Source: an uncultured marine group I thaumarchaeote (GTDB taxonomy: Archaea; Thermoproteota; Nitrososphaeria; Nitrososphaerales; Nitrosopumilaceae). Taken from it: 35,576 nucleotides of DNA. Positions within the stretch are counted from its first letter, which is position 1. Each line of letters starts with the position of its first letter. The stretch is taken from assembly GCA_902511735.1 (NCBI GenBank), contig CABXGK010000005.1, forward strand, positions 1 through 35,576, given 5' to 3'. Below the pieces are notes generated by a model. The model did not search any database. It had not been told where the DNA came from and saw nothing but the letters and a program-made list of their open reading frames with translations. The translations under genes and the position numbers were made by a program. Below are positions 1 to 9,149 of this stretch, one piece after another.

Positions 1-735
1 AAAATATTCTCTTGCAAATCCAGCTAATCCTGCATGATCTGCCCAAATTGCTACTATTTCTGATGAATTAGAACTACTAATCTCAGGACCTAACAAAATT
101 ACAACATATCTACTATCTGAAATAATACCTCCGCCAAACAATCCACCTTTTACTTTAACATTTGCAACTCGAGAAATCGATTTGATTGATTCTTTATCAA
201 ACTCATCAGAAATTAAAATTGTAATTTTTACTCCCTTGTCGTGTAACTGTCTTAGTTTTGGCAGTGCCTGTTTTACAATCAACTCTCCTGCTTGAGGAAC
301 TGCAATCATAACTTCTTCTCTACAATGTTCAACCATTTCCATAATTTTTGAAACAATATTCATTACTCCTGAAATGAACCAAATGTCTGGTTTTTCACTT
401 GTTCCACTTTTTTCATAGAGAGGAAGTAATTCAGATAAAATTACATTTTTGTTTTCTGAAAATAATGCATCTGTATTTTGTTTTGTTGTCTCTAATGCAT
501 TTGCAGGAGCTTTTGCTACATATTTTGTTGGTCTGGAATCATCAGAACCAATCCATCCTTTTTCTTCTAATGTACCTAAAATCTCATAAATTTTTGAATA
601 AGGAACTCCAGAATTTTGACTTATTTCTGATGCATTACTTTCACCATCTTTGATCAAAGTTGTGTAAGCTCGAATTTCGTAGCTTGTTAGACCTATCTTT
701 TCTAATGACTTCTTTGTTTTATCAGAAATGCTCAC
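1..735 (-). CDS. TrmB-family transcriptional regulator, partial (C-terminus beyond left edge)
   Basis: An open frame of 245 codons runs from a GTG at 735 leftward to base 1 without a stop, so the C-terminus lies outside the window. Residues 1-75 form a winged helix-turn-helix (KIGLTSYEIRAYTTLI, then NASEISQNSGVPYSKIYEIL), the pattern of archaeal TrmB/TrmBL proteins. It is followed by a basic wing and a domain resembling the TrmB effector domain (WFISG, EEVMIAVPQ). A TATA-like box 26-28 nt upstream of the GTG supports this start and a leaderless mRNA; an in-frame TTG five codons upstream is the alternative. It diverges from the Tes-like gene. In this family the C-terminal domain senses sugars or other metabolites; the ligand cannot be read here. 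Confidence 0.85.
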   Translation of the reverse strand, partial: MSISDKTKKSLEKIGLTSYEIRAYTTLIKDGESNASEISQNSGVPYSKIYEILGTLEEKGWIGSDDSRPTKYVAKAPANALETTKQNTDALFSENKNVILSELLPLYEKSGTSEKPDIWFISGVMNIVSKIMEMVEHCREEVMIAVPQAGELIVKQALPKLRQLHDKGVKITILISDEFDKESIKSISRVANVKVKGGLFGGGIISDSRYVVILLGPEISSSNSSEIVAIWADHAGLAGFAREYF

Positions 736-757
736 GAACAGAATAATCAAATTCTCT

Positions 758-765
758 ATTTAAAT
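758..765 (-). promoter_or_regulatory. TATA-like box for the TrmB-type gene
   Basis: The A/T element ATTTAAAT (read on the minus strand as part of caatttaaatag) is centred about 27 nt upstream of the GTG at 735. That is the spacing expected for an archaeal core promoter giving a leaderless transcript. Confidence 0.5.
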
Positions 766-812
766 TGACTATGATCGTTCCCTAATTCATCTGGTGGTTA
801 GTAGGAATTGCA

Positions 813-819
813 TTATATA
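813..819 (+). promoter_or_regulatory. TATA-like box for the Tes-like gene
   Basis: TTATATA is centred 27 nt upstream of the ATG at 843, with no Shine-Dalgarno-like sequence between. This fits a leaderless archaeal promoter. The rest of the 736-842 spacer shows no other clear feature. Confidence 0.55.
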
Positions 820-842
820 CTAATTCTCAAGAAAATTAGTAA

Positions 843-2516
843 ATGGCTCTAATTCAGATATCCAATCAGTCATCAAAGACTCAGGGTAAGAAATCAACTA
901 TTAGATTTACCCAAAGTATTTGCCCTGATTGTAACATGATTTTAGATGCTGAAGTTTTTGAAAGAGAAGGCAAAGTCTTCATGTCCAAAGTTTGTCCAAC
1001 ACATGGAGAAACAGAGGAACTTTATTTCGGTTCTTATGATATGTATAAAAAATTCAGTACATACTGGGTTGATGGAAAAGGTGCACATGCTCCAAATGTA
1101 GTAATGGAAGACAAATGTTCTTGTCCAAACAACTGTGGATTATGTACAAACCATCTGTCACACAGTGGATTGGCAAACATGATTGTTACAAACAGATGTG
1201 ATCTTACTTGTTGGTATTGTTTCTTTTATGTCAAGAAAGGATTGGAAGGTGCTTACATGTATGAACCAAATCATGATCAAGTAAGAGCAATGATGAAAAC
1301 TCTACGAGCAGAAAGACCAATCCCAGGAAACTCTATGCAAATTACTGGCGGTGAACCAATGCTTAGAGAAGATATCGCAGACTTAATCAAAATTATGAAA
1401 GAAGAAGGTGTTGAACATATTCAAATGAATACAAATGGAATTAGACATGCAATGGATCCAGAAGCAGCACGTGAAGTGAGAGTTGCTGGTTGTAACAATT
1501 TGTACATGAGCTTTGATGGTGTAACTGCAAGAACAAATCCAAAGAATCACTGGGAAATTCCATATGCATTAGATAGTTGCAGAAAAACTGGAACAACTGT
1601 TGTATTTGTCCCAACTGTTATCAAATCAATTAATGATCATGAACTAGGTGGAATTATTAGATATGCACAAAAGAATTTAGATGTTGTACATGCAGTAAAC
1701 TTCCAACCAGTATCACTTACTGGAAGAATGGGTAAAGGAGAACGTGAAAAATATAGAATTACAGTACCTGATTGTATACAAAGAATTGAAGAACAAACAG
1801 ACGGCCAAGTAACTGTTGATGATTGGTATCCTGTACCAAGTTGTATGCCTTTAACAAATGTCATTGAAGCATTTTCAAGTAAACCAAAATACGAATTATC
1901 TATTCACTTTGCATGTGGCGCAGGGGCTTATGTATTCCAAGATGCAGATACAAAGAAACTTGTTCCAATGACAAGATTCTGTGATATTCAAGGAATGTTA
2001 GAATTATTTGAAGATAAAGCAGAACAAATCCGTTCTGGTGCAAACAAGTACTTTACAATGCTTGAAGTTGTACGAAAACTCAAAGGATTTATCAATAAAG
2101 AAAACCAACCAGCCGGACTTGATTTGGCAAAAATGTTTGGAAATATCTTAATGAAGAGATCATTTGACGCCGTAGGTTCATGGCATGTCAAAGGCTTATT
2201 CTTAGGAATGATGCACTTCCAAGACAAATACAATGAAGATTTAGAAAGATTACAAAGATGTGATATTCACTATGTTACTCCAGACCTTAGAATTATCCCA
2301 TTCTGTGCATTTAATGTAATTCCAGAATGGTACAGAGATAGAATCCAAAAGAAATATTCTATCACTGTTGAAGAATGGGAACAACGTGAAGGCGTAAAAC
2401 TTGAAGACGGTCTTTACAGAGGTCTTATGAGACGAGGTGCAGGTGATGAACTTGCAGCAGGTTGTGCAAAGAGTGAGATGTTCCATCAAGCAGAACAAGC
2501 AATGGGCGCTCAATAA
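843..2516 (+). CDS. tes: Radical SAM protein, tetraether lipid synthase (Tes)-like
   Basis: 557 aa. The radical SAM cluster motif CX3CX2C is at C119, C123 and C126 (CDLTCWYCFFY), followed by a GGEP-type SAM-binding motif at 169-172. The N-terminus carries extra metal-type cysteines: CPDC (27-30), CPTH (51-54) and CSCPNNCGLC (92-101). This arrangement is that of the archaeal Tes/MJ0619 group. Tes joins the phytanyl chains of two archaeol-type lipids into a tetraether (GDGT) at the membrane, using several Fe-S clusters and SAM. Archaea often carry several Tes-like paralogues, so the exact substrate is inferred. The gene has its own promoter, and its reading frame has visibly fewer long A/T runs than the glycan genes to its right. 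Confidence 0.8.
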   Translation: MALIQISNQSSKTQGKKSTIRFTQSICPDCNMILDAEVFEREGKVFMSKVCPTHGETEELYFGSYDMYKKFSTYWVDGKGAHAPNVVMEDKCSCPNNCGLCTNHLSHSGLANMIVTNRCDLTCWYCFFYVKKGLEGAYMYEPNHDQVRAMMKTLRAERPIPGNSMQITGGEPMLREDIADLIKIMKEEGVEHIQMNTNGIRHAMDPEAAREVRVAGCNNLYMSFDGVTARTNPKNHWEIPYALDSCRKTGTTVVFVPTVIKSINDHELGGIIRYAQKNLDVVHAVNFQPVSLTGRMGKGEREKYRITVPDCIQRIEEQTDGQVTVDDWYPVPSCMPLTNVIEAFSSKPKYELSIHFACGAGAYVFQDADTKKLVPMTRFCDIQGMLELFEDKAEQIRSGANKYFTMLEVVRKLKGFINKENQPAGLDLAKMFGNILMKRSFDAVGSWHVKGLFLGMMHFQDKYNEDLERLQRCDIHYVTPDLRIIPFCAFNVIPEWYRDRIQKKYSITVEEWEQREGVKLEDGLYRGLMRRGAGDELAAGCAKSEMFHQAEQAMGAQ

Positions 2517-2518
2517 TT

Positions 2519-2532
2519 AATTTTTAAAAATT
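2519..2532. terminator. Possible bidirectional A/T terminator between convergent genes
   Basis: The perfect 14-bp palindrome AATTTTTAAAAATT lies between the stop of the Tes-like gene (2516) and the converging deacetylase stop (2531). It gives a T-run on both strands, which suits archaeal oligo-T termination. Function is inferred only from sequence and position. Confidence 0.35.
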
Positions 2533-3299
2533 ATTTTAAAATTTTAACAAGATCTTTTCCAGGTAGAATTTTTACGTCTTCTTGTGATGTAAGAAATTCT
2601 AAAATTTTTCCATAAACTCTCCCGCCTTTCATTTTTAGAATATTATCGTGCCAAATCACACTAATGACATTTTGATCTGAAAACGCTCTACCTAATTCTA
2701 ATGTTTTTTTAAATTCTGGAATAATTTCATTTTCTTTGATTCTCATATGTGTAAACAAATATGCATCCATTAATGTAACAGGAAATTCAATTAACTCATC
2801 AATCTTTGAATATCCCATTTCTTTTTCATCAATTTTATCTTTTGAATGTCTAAGAGATGAATCATAATCAAAACCTAATTCTTTTAATTTTAATGGTAAT
2901 TCGTCATTATAATTTAGAAAGTGAACTCTGTTCCCAATAATTGGTTTTTTTTGTTAATGATTCTAGTTTTTCTTTTTCCTGTCTGATTTTTTCAATATTA
3001 TTTACAGATTGAGGATCTGTATGTAATCCAATTTCCCAATTCCCTTGTTGTAATGTTTGTATATCATCTTCATAATCCTCCACATTTCCATTTTCATATA
3101 AGGTTCTAAAGAAAAATGTTGAACGAATTCCAAATTTTTCTTCTAGTTCCATATATTTGGGAATATTACGATACAAATCTTCTGGTTTGGTATTGGCAAA
3201 CATTTCTGCATCAAATCTATCTTTTCTTTCTAATACGTGCTCGACAGGTGGACCCTGTCTTCTCCAGTCAACATCATGGCTCAGAAAAATATTCTGCAT
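2531..3299 (-). CDS. Polysaccharide deacetylase-like (NodB fold) protein, frameshifted
   Basis: Two frames join at the T8 run 2945-2952; dropping one T yields a continuous 255-aa protein. The N-terminal part carries the NodB metal motif HDVDW (8-12), STFFF (60-64) and GLHTD (91-95, H93). After the junction come GFDYDSS, an FPVTLMDAY segment and a late WHDN motif typical of the last NodB block. The predicted role is a metal-dependent de-N- or de-O-acetylase acting on a glycan or sugar precursor; no signal peptide is present, so it probably acts in the cytoplasm. The start is ATG 3299, with an A/T box about 24-27 nt upstream. It faces the ATP-grasp gene head to head. The break is probably a sequencing error, though a decaying gene is possible. 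Confidence 0.75.
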
Positions 3300-3397
3300 A
3301 TTTTCATCAATTTTGTTATCTATTTAGCCTTGTTTTTTAAAACAGTTACGTGCAATTCATAAGCTTAACATATTTTGGTTCTTTTTAGATAACAACT

Positions 3398-4474
3398 ATG
3401 AAAAAAATACTTGTAACTGGTTCTGGTGGTATAGGTGGTGTAAATTTTGTTAGAGCATTAAGAGCCACCGATGAAGAATTTTTCCTTGTTGGAACTGATT
3501 TTAATAAATATTATTTAGAATTCCCTGATGTTAACTTACGTGTAAATACACCAAGACACTCTGATTCTACATTTCTTCCACAAATTAAAAAAATTATTAA
3601 TGAATATCAAATAGATTTTGTCCATCCTCAACCTTCCTCTGAAGCATTAGTGATTTCTCAAGATAATGAATTAAAATCAAAAACATTCTTACCATCATCT
3701 ACCATAATTGCAAATGATAAATTAACAACCCAGAAAATTCTGTCTCAAAAAAACATTGATGTAGCATACACGAAAACACTTGATTCTTTGAATGACTTGG
3801 AAAAAAATTTTGAAGAGTTAGGTGGAGGACCATTATGGGTTCGCTCAAAAAAAGGTGCAGGTGGAAATCTTAGTCTTTTATGTGAAACTAGTACCGAAGC
3901 AAACCACTGGATAAATCTCTGGATCTTAAGAAAGAAAGCACAATTAGATGATTTTATGATACAAGAATATTTACCTGGACAAAACATTGCATGGGATAGT
4001 TTTTGGTTTAATGGAAAATTAATTGCATCTTATACTAGGGAACGACTTGAATATCCATTCAAACATATTTCTCCATCTGGAATAACTGGAACACCTACAG
4101 TTTCAAAAATAATTGTAGATGAAAAAATTAACAAACTTTGTGAAATGGCGGTTACATCTGTTGATAGTAATCCACACGGAAATTATTCTATAGATCTAAA
4201 AGGTGACACAGAAAACAATATGCACATAACTGAAATTGATTCTGGAAAATTTCATACTACAACTCCTTTGTGGGGTTACATTTCTTCAAAATTCTTTAAT
4301 CAAGATCCAAAATATAATCTTCCATATCTTTACACAAAAATTGGATTAGGAGAAATCTCTGATCCTGAAATTCTTGGAAATGATATTTATCCAAAAGAAA
4401 CGATTCTTGTGCGACATATTGATTGTGGGGACTGGATAATCAAAGATGATGGTACAAAGGTACAAGTTCTATGA
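3398..4474 (+). CDS. ATP-grasp domain ligase (CarB/PylC-like)
   Basis: 358 aa. It begins with a Rossmann-like pre-ATP-grasp segment (VTGSGGIGGVNFVRAL). The ATP-grasp domain follows, with the flexible nucleotide loop RSKKGAGGN, the hinge region IQEYLPGQ and a late metal-binding TEIDSGKF. ATP-grasp enzymes activate a carboxylate as an acyl phosphate and couple it to an amine or thiol. Here the likely job is ligating an amino acid or similar group to a sugar acid or carrier, but the substrate is unknown. Its stop overlaps the start of the HAD gene by 4 nt (ATGA), so the two are translationally coupled. The ATG has a TATA-like box around 3364-3372. Confidence 0.75.
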   Translation: MKKILVTGSGGIGGVNFVRALRATDEEFFLVGTDFNKYYLEFPDVNLRVNTPRHSDSTFLPQIKKIINEYQIDFVHPQPSSEALVISQDNELKSKTFLPSSTIIANDKLTTQKILSQKNIDVAYTKTLDSLNDLEKNFEELGGGPLWVRSKKGAGGNLSLLCETSTEANHWINLWILRKKAQLDDFMIQEYLPGQNIAWDSFWFNGKLIASYTRERLEYPFKHISPSGITGTPTVSKIIVDEKINKLCEMAVTSVDSNPHGNYSIDLKGDTENNMHITEIDSGKFHTTTPLWGYISSKFFNQDPKYNLPYLYTKIGLGEISDPEILGNDIYPKETILVRHIDCGDWIIKDDGTKVQVL

Positions 4475-5034
4475 CAAAATGTCTAATCTTTGATTTAGAT
4501 GGAACGTTGATTAAACTTCCAATTCGTTATGAAATACTACAAAAAAACCTTCAAAATTTTTTCCACACGGAAGATAATTTCTCACCGTTAATTCCAAGTA
4601 TAATTAATGAAGCAAAAAATAATCAAAATGTAATTGATGATGCATTTAAGATAGTATGTGATGAAGAATTAATTGCTACTGAAAGTTTAGAAGAAATTGA
4701 AGGATTACGTGATGTAATCAAATATGTGACATCAAAAAATTATACAATATCCCTTGTCACAATGCAATGTAAACGATCTTTAGATATTATTCTAAAAAAA
4801 CTAAATCTAGAAGAAAAATTTTCTTCTATTCTAACCAGAGATGATTATCATGATCGTTTTTTACAAATCCAAAAAACATGTGAATCACTAAATTTGATTC
4901 CTTCAGATGTTACCATGATCGGTGATAGAATCCATGACATAAATTCAGCCAATCAAGCAAATTGCAAATCAATTCTTGTTAACAGAGATGATATAGATTC
5001 GAAGAAATTAATAGAATTAATCAATATCCTATGA
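4471..5034 (+). CDS. HAD-superfamily phosphatase
   Basis: 187 aa. Motif I is DLDGTLI near the N-terminus (nucleophile and acid aspartates). A helical cap follows, then SLVTMQ as motif II, a lysine-rich motif III region, and MIGDRIHDI as motif IV, which supplies the metal-binding aspartates. This is the phosphoglycolate-phosphatase-like subfamily of the HAD hydrolases, acting on small phosphates in the cytoplasm. The gene overlaps the ATP-grasp stop by ATGA and is followed 42 nt later by a glycosyltransferase. It probably removes phosphate from a sugar intermediate of the same pathway; the substrate is not visible. Confidence 0.85.
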   Translation: MTKCLIFDLDGTLIKLPIRYEILQKNLQNFFHTEDNFSPLIPSIINEAKNNQNVIDDAFKIVCDEELIATESLEEIEGLRDVIKYVTSKNYTISLVTMQCKRSLDIILKKLNLEEKFSSILTRDDYHDRFLQIQKTCESLNLIPSDVTMIGDRIHDINSANQANCKSILVNRDDIDSKKLIELINIL

Positions 5035-5076
5035 AATCAATAAAAGAGATTAAAAAGCCAAAAACGAATTTTAAAT

Positions 5077-6027
5077 ATGAAATTTCTTTTTATTTCGCCT
5101 AGATTTTCTGGAGGTATTGGTGGTCATGCTGCAATGCTTGCTGATAAGTTAACTCAAAATGGTCATCAAGTAAAAAAACTAGAGACTACTCATCTACCAA
5201 TAAAAAATCTCAAAAATCCCAGTTTTGCTGTTCTTAGCAGTCTTAGGAGTTTAGTTGATAGAGACTCTTATGATATTGTTCATGGATTTAATATTCCATC
5301 TGCTTACGCAATGAAATATGCTAAAGGAAAAAAGAAAGTACTTTCTGTTCACGGTGTATTTAGTGAACAAGTAGATACATTACATTCAAAATCAGTTTCA
5401 TCACTTGCAAAATCTTCTGAATCTCAAGTCTTACAGTGGCCAGATAAACTAACTACTGACTCAAAAGCAACACAAAAACTATACAAAGAAAAATTTGATA
5501 TTGATTTTGAGTATCTCCCATCACCCCTTGACACAGATATGTTTGAACATCTTGATTTTACTGAAAGAATTGAAAATCAAATTGCATATGTTGGACGTGA
5601 TAGTTATGAAAAAGGAATTGATATTCTAAAAGAAGCTGAATCAAAAATTAATGGAAATGTTGTATATTGTACGGATCGTTCCTGGGAAGAAGCAATGAAA
5701 ATAATCAAATCGTCTAGTATTGTTGTAGTTCCATCTAGAATGGAAAGTTTACCAACAACTGTTAAAGAAGCATTTTATCTCAATGTACCAGTAATAGGAA
5801 CCGATGTTGGAGGAATTCCTGAATTAATAAAAAATAATGAGACAGGAATCATAGTTCCACCCGAAAATCCATCTAAACTAGCACAGGCTATTAATCAATT
5901 ATTATCTGACAAAGAAAAAGCAGAAAAACTTGCTGTAAATGGAAATGCATTTGTTAAAAATAATATGACATGGAATGTTGTATTGCCAAAATACATTAAA
6001 TTCTATGAAGATTTGTTGAAAGATTAA
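5077..6027 (+). CDS. Glycosyltransferase family 4 (GT-B)
   Basis: 316 aa. The N-terminal start FLFISPRFSGGIGGHA is the acceptor-side Rossmann domain of GT4 enzymes. The C-terminal domain carries YVGRDSYEKG, then the EX7E motif (E223 to E231, ESLPTTVKE) and VIGTDVGGIPELI. It transfers a sugar from a nucleotide donor to a lipid-linked glycan at the cytoplasmic membrane face; donor and acceptor are unknown. It lies in the plus-strand run after the ATP-grasp and HAD genes and converges with the aminotransferase, overlapping it by 4 nt at the 3' ends. Confidence 0.9.
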   Translation: MKFLFISPRFSGGIGGHAAMLADKLTQNGHQVKKLETTHLPIKNLKNPSFAVLSSLRSLVDRDSYDIVHGFNIPSAYAMKYAKGKKKVLSVHGVFSEQVDTLHSKSVSSLAKSSESQVLQWPDKLTTDSKATQKLYKEKFDIDFEYLPSPLDTDMFEHLDFTERIENQIAYVGRDSYEKGIDILKEAESKINGNVVYCTDRSWEEAMKIIKSSSIVVVPSRMESLPTTVKEAFYLNVPVIGTDVGGIPELIKNNETGIIVPPENPSKLAQAINQLLSDKEKAEKLAVNGNAFVKNNMTWNVVLPKYIKFYEDLLKD

Positions 6028-7082
6028 CCTATTACTTTGTTTACACATTCACAAATTTCTAAAGCCTGCTCATCTGTTAGTTGTGGATATGAAGGAAGAG
6101 ACATAATTTCTTTTGAGAATCTTTCACTATTTGGTAATTTGTATCCAAATTCTTCATAAATCGGTTGTTTGTGTATAGGTGTTTCATAATAAATTGCAGA
6201 ACCTATTTCATTATCAGTTAATTCTTTTCGTATATCATCTCTTTTTTCATGTTTAATTACAATTTGATGATAAACTGATTTTCCATCTTTATTCTCAGGC
6301 AAAATACAATCATGAGCCAAATTTTTTCTGTAAATTGCGGCAATTTCTCTTCTTCGTACAGTTTTTTCATCTAGATGTTTTAATTGTATTCTGCCAATAG
6401 CAGCATTTACTGTATTTAATCTCATAGTAAATCCTAATTTATCAAATTCATTTTTTGTTTTTCTACCATTATCTCGGATTGATTTTATTTTTAATGCAAT
6501 TTCTTCATTATTTGTTGTAGTCATTCCTCCATCACCTCCAACTGTCATATTTTTTGTTGGATAAAATGAAAAACATCCTACATCTCCAAGACTGCCGACC
6601 TTTTTTCCTTTGTATTCTGCACCATGTGCTTGACATGCATCTTCTATTATTGGAATTTTTTGATCTTCTGCAAATGATTTGACTGAATCAAAGTTACATG
6701 GGTTTCCGTAAATATGAACCGGAATGATTGCATTCACATTATTCTTAATATTTGATAGATCAATTCCTCCATCGTTCATATCAATATCAGTCAAAATTGG
6801 TTTTGCGTTTGTCATTCTGATACAATTTGCTGAAGCAATGAATGAATTTGTTGGTGTTATGACCTCATGTGATTCTCTAATTCCTAAAGCCATCAATGAA
6901 ATCTGTAGAGCGCCATTTCCAGAACTAACTGAAGCTGCATATTTTGTTCCTGTATATTGTGCAAATTCTTCTTCAAACTTTGTTACACTTTCACCTCCTA
7001 CAAATGATTCATTTCTTAATGCATGAATTGCAGCCTCTTCCATTTCATCTGTAAATTCTTGAACAAAAAATGGAATTTTCAT
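6024..7082 (-). CDS. DegT/DnrJ/EryC1/StrS sugar aminotransferase (first of three)
   Basis: 352 aa. The PLP Schiff-base lysine is K177 in FSFYPTKNMT, D148 in EDACQAHG holds the pyridine nitrogen, and SSGNGAL near 53-59 fits the phosphate-binding loop. This family transfers an amino group, usually from glutamate, to a keto-sugar nucleotide. The product would be an amino sugar for the glycan. The start ATG 7082 follows the glycosyltransferase stop by one base, so it lies downstream in the minus-strand run. Confidence 0.92.
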   Translation of the reverse strand: MKIPFFVQEFTDEMEEAAIHALRNESFVGGESVTKFEEEFAQYTGTKYAASVSSGNGALQISLMALGIRESHEVITPTNSFIASANCIRMTNAKPILTDIDMNDGGIDLSNIKNNVNAIIPVHIYGNPCNFDSVKSFAEDQKIPIIEDACQAHGAEYKGKKVGSLGDVGCFSFYPTKNMTVGGDGGMTTTNNEEIALKIKSIRDNGRKTKNEFDKLGFTMRLNTVNAAIGRIQLKHLDEKTVRRREIAAIYRKNLAHDCILPENKDGKSVYHQIVIKHEKRDDIRKELTDNEIGSAIYYETPIHKQPIYEEFGYKLPNSERFSKEIMSLPSYPQLTDEQALEICECVNKVIG

Positions 7083-7083
7083 A

Positions 7084-8147
7084 TTAATTATCTCCTATAT
7101 TGTGTTTTTTTAAGTGATTTAAAAAATCATTACAAATTTTATCCCAGTTGAAATTATCTTCTACGTATTTTCTACCCCTCTTGCCCATTTCATTTGCATT
7201 TTCTAAATTATTTAGTAATATTGAAAGTTTTTCAAATAATTTTTCTGGATTATCTTTCTCAATCAAGAAACCTGTTTCGCCATCTTTCATTAATTCTGGA
7301 ATTCCTCCAACATTAGTTCCAATTACTGGTTTTTCCATTAATTGAGCTTCTTGCAGTGTTAATGGTGACATGTCTATTCCGCTGATTAATGCGTAAACAT
7401 CTATCTCTGTCAAAAATTCTCTAACTTTATTTGGATATTCTAATGAACCTAGCCAATGAAAATTTTCATATTTTTCTAATAATGGAAGAACTTTATCCCT
7501 ATAAACTCCATCTCCTGCCCAATAGAAATGAACATCAGGCATTTTTTTCAAAATTTCTGGAAGGATCATTAGTTCTTTTGTTTTTTCCCAAATAGTTGCA
7601 CTTTGTAAAATCCCAACACATGGATGTTTCAATTTCATACCTTTTTTATGAAACCAATTATCAGGAGTAATTCCCTGGTACATTGTTTCAATAGGTTTTT
7701 CAGAATAGCGTTCCCTGGTAATTTTTGATAGATGATTACAAATTGGTAAAATTAATTTTGCATTTTTGAAACTTGCTTCACCAATCTCTTCCCATTTATT
7801 TATGGCAATTTTTTTCCCTGCTGATTTGTATAATGTTTCTCTTGCCATGATTAATTCTGCCCAATGATTTCCTCGTAAGTGAATCACTAACGGAATATCT
7901 GTTTTTGATGCTTCTAATGCAAAATGTTTTGTCCTATCGACAAAAATTACATCTGGATTGAATTCTTTAATTAAATTTTTGAATTTTTTATTTGAAGAAA
8001 ACCATTTTGAAATTTTTTTATTTGGAAAACCGTTTGCATAATCAGAATCAAAAACTACTTTACATTGAATATCTTTCTTTTCTAAATTCTCTGCAAATTC
8101 TTTTAAATGAAAAGCTTTGAACTTGATGCACCAATTAATAATTTCAA
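7084..8147 (-). CDS. Glycosyltransferase family 4, frameshifted near the N-terminus
   Basis: A clean frame reads from about 8110 to the stop at 7084. The first dozen codons lie in another frame, and adding one base to the A4 run at 8110-8113 joins them as LKLLIGASSSKLFHLKEF. The repaired protein is 354 aa, exactly the length of the paralogue at 15651-16715 and alignable throughout. Shared landmarks are VDRTKHFAL, LKHPCVG, HFYWAGDG and the nucleotide-sugar-side PLTLQEAQLMEKPVIGTNVGG. The start is TTG 8147, because the paralogue starts at the same point, also with TTG. It acts as a GT4 enzyme on a membrane-linked glycan; specificity is unknown. It lies 52 nt downstream of the SDR gene. Confidence 0.85.
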
Positions 8148-8198
8148 CTCAATTTTAGATAATTTTACAAGTATAATATCTGCTCGTATAATTTGTAA

Positions 8199-9119
8199 CT
8201 AAATCTCGTCAAATTTTTTCATAGAAATTATTTCATTGATCCATTCTTCAAGAAATACAGTAGGTTTCCAACCTATTTTCTCTTTAATTAAATCAATATT
8301 TGCAATTGTTTTTTGTACATCTCCTTTTAGGGCTGGACCAAAAATTGGTTCTATATTCAATTCAGCAGATTTTATGATAGTTTTTGCCAAATTTAATATT
8401 GTTATGGAAGTATTGGTTCCAACATTAAAAAATTCATGATCTACATCACTATCCATTGACATTATATTTGCATCAGCAACATCTTCCACATATACAAAAT
8501 CTCTAAACTGTGTTCCGTCTCCATTAATTTTTGGTGGTAGTTGATCTCTTATTCTCTCCAAAAATAATTTTAAAACTCCTGCATATTCTTTTGATTGACC
8601 TTTTCCAAATACATTGAAATATCGTAATCCAATCACTTTCACACCAATTTTTGAATATTTTTTAGCTAATTCTTCTTTTTTTAATTTTGTTTTAGCGTAT
8701 GGATTGATTGGGTTTTTACTATCTAATTCACTGATTGGAATTTTTTCTGGATTTCCATAAACACTTGATGAACTTGCATAAACAACTTTGAAATTATATT
8801 TTTTAGCTAATTTTAGAATATTTTCGGTCCCATTAACATTCACATCATGATATTCTTCAGGTTTAGAAAATGAATCTTGTACTGATGCAAGTGCAGCTTG
8901 ATGAAATATGCCATCTATTCCTTTAGTCTCTTTTTCAAGTAAATCCATATTCAAAATGGTATCATTCAAAAAAGTTATCTTATCTCGAACTAATTCTAAA
9001 TTTTCTTCCTTGCCCGTGTTCAAATTATCAATTACAGTAACTTTATCTCCTCTAGCAGCTAATTTTTTTACAATATTACTTCCTATGAAACCTGCTCCAC
9101 CTGTAACAATGTATTTCAT
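8199..9119 (-). CDS. NAD-dependent epimerase/dehydratase (extended SDR, GalE-like)
   Basis: 306 aa. The NAD-binding GGAGFIG is at 7-13, SSSSVYG at 116-122 carries the catalytic serine/threonine, and the YxxxK pair is Y141/K145 (YAKTK). RYFNVFG and the C-terminal GWKP region match UDP-hexose 4-epimerase-type SDRs. It most likely epimerises a UDP-hexose or UDP-HexNAc at C4; UDP-glucose from the neighbouring GalU-type enzyme is a plausible substrate. Other SDR activities such as C5 or 4,6-dehydratase chemistry cannot be excluded. It sits between the methyltransferase and the GT4 in a minus-strand operon. Confidence 0.85.
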   Translation of the reverse strand: MKYIVTGGAGFIGSNIVKKLAARGDKVTVIDNLNTGKEENLELVRDKITFLNDTILNMDLLEKETKGIDGIFHQAALASVQDSFSKPEEYHDVNVNGTENILKLAKKYNFKVVYASSSSVYGNPEKIPISELDSKNPINPYAKTKLKKEELAKKYSKIGVKVIGLRYFNVFGKGQSKEYAGVLKLFLERIRDQLPPKINGDGTQFRDFVYVEDVADANIMSMDSDVDHEFFNVGTNTSITILNLAKTIIKSAELNIEPIFGPALKGDVQKTIANIDLIKEKIGWKPTVFLEEWINEIISMKKFDEI

Positions 9120-9149
9120 AATTTTTTTATTAATATCTATAGTAAATCT

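Noticed and set aside
399-653. 84-aa plus-strand ORF
   Set aside because: Antisense to the TrmB-type gene, leucine- and histidine-rich with no domain; the minus-strand frame has clear HTH coding signal.
1637-2513. Three minus-strand ORFs of 75-87 aa inside the Tes-like gene
   Set aside because: Shadows of the intact radical SAM frame; no domains or promoters of their own.
3116-3340. 74-aa plus-strand ORF
   Set aside because: Antisense to the frameshifted deacetylase, aromatic-rich composition typical of an A/T-rich shadow frame.
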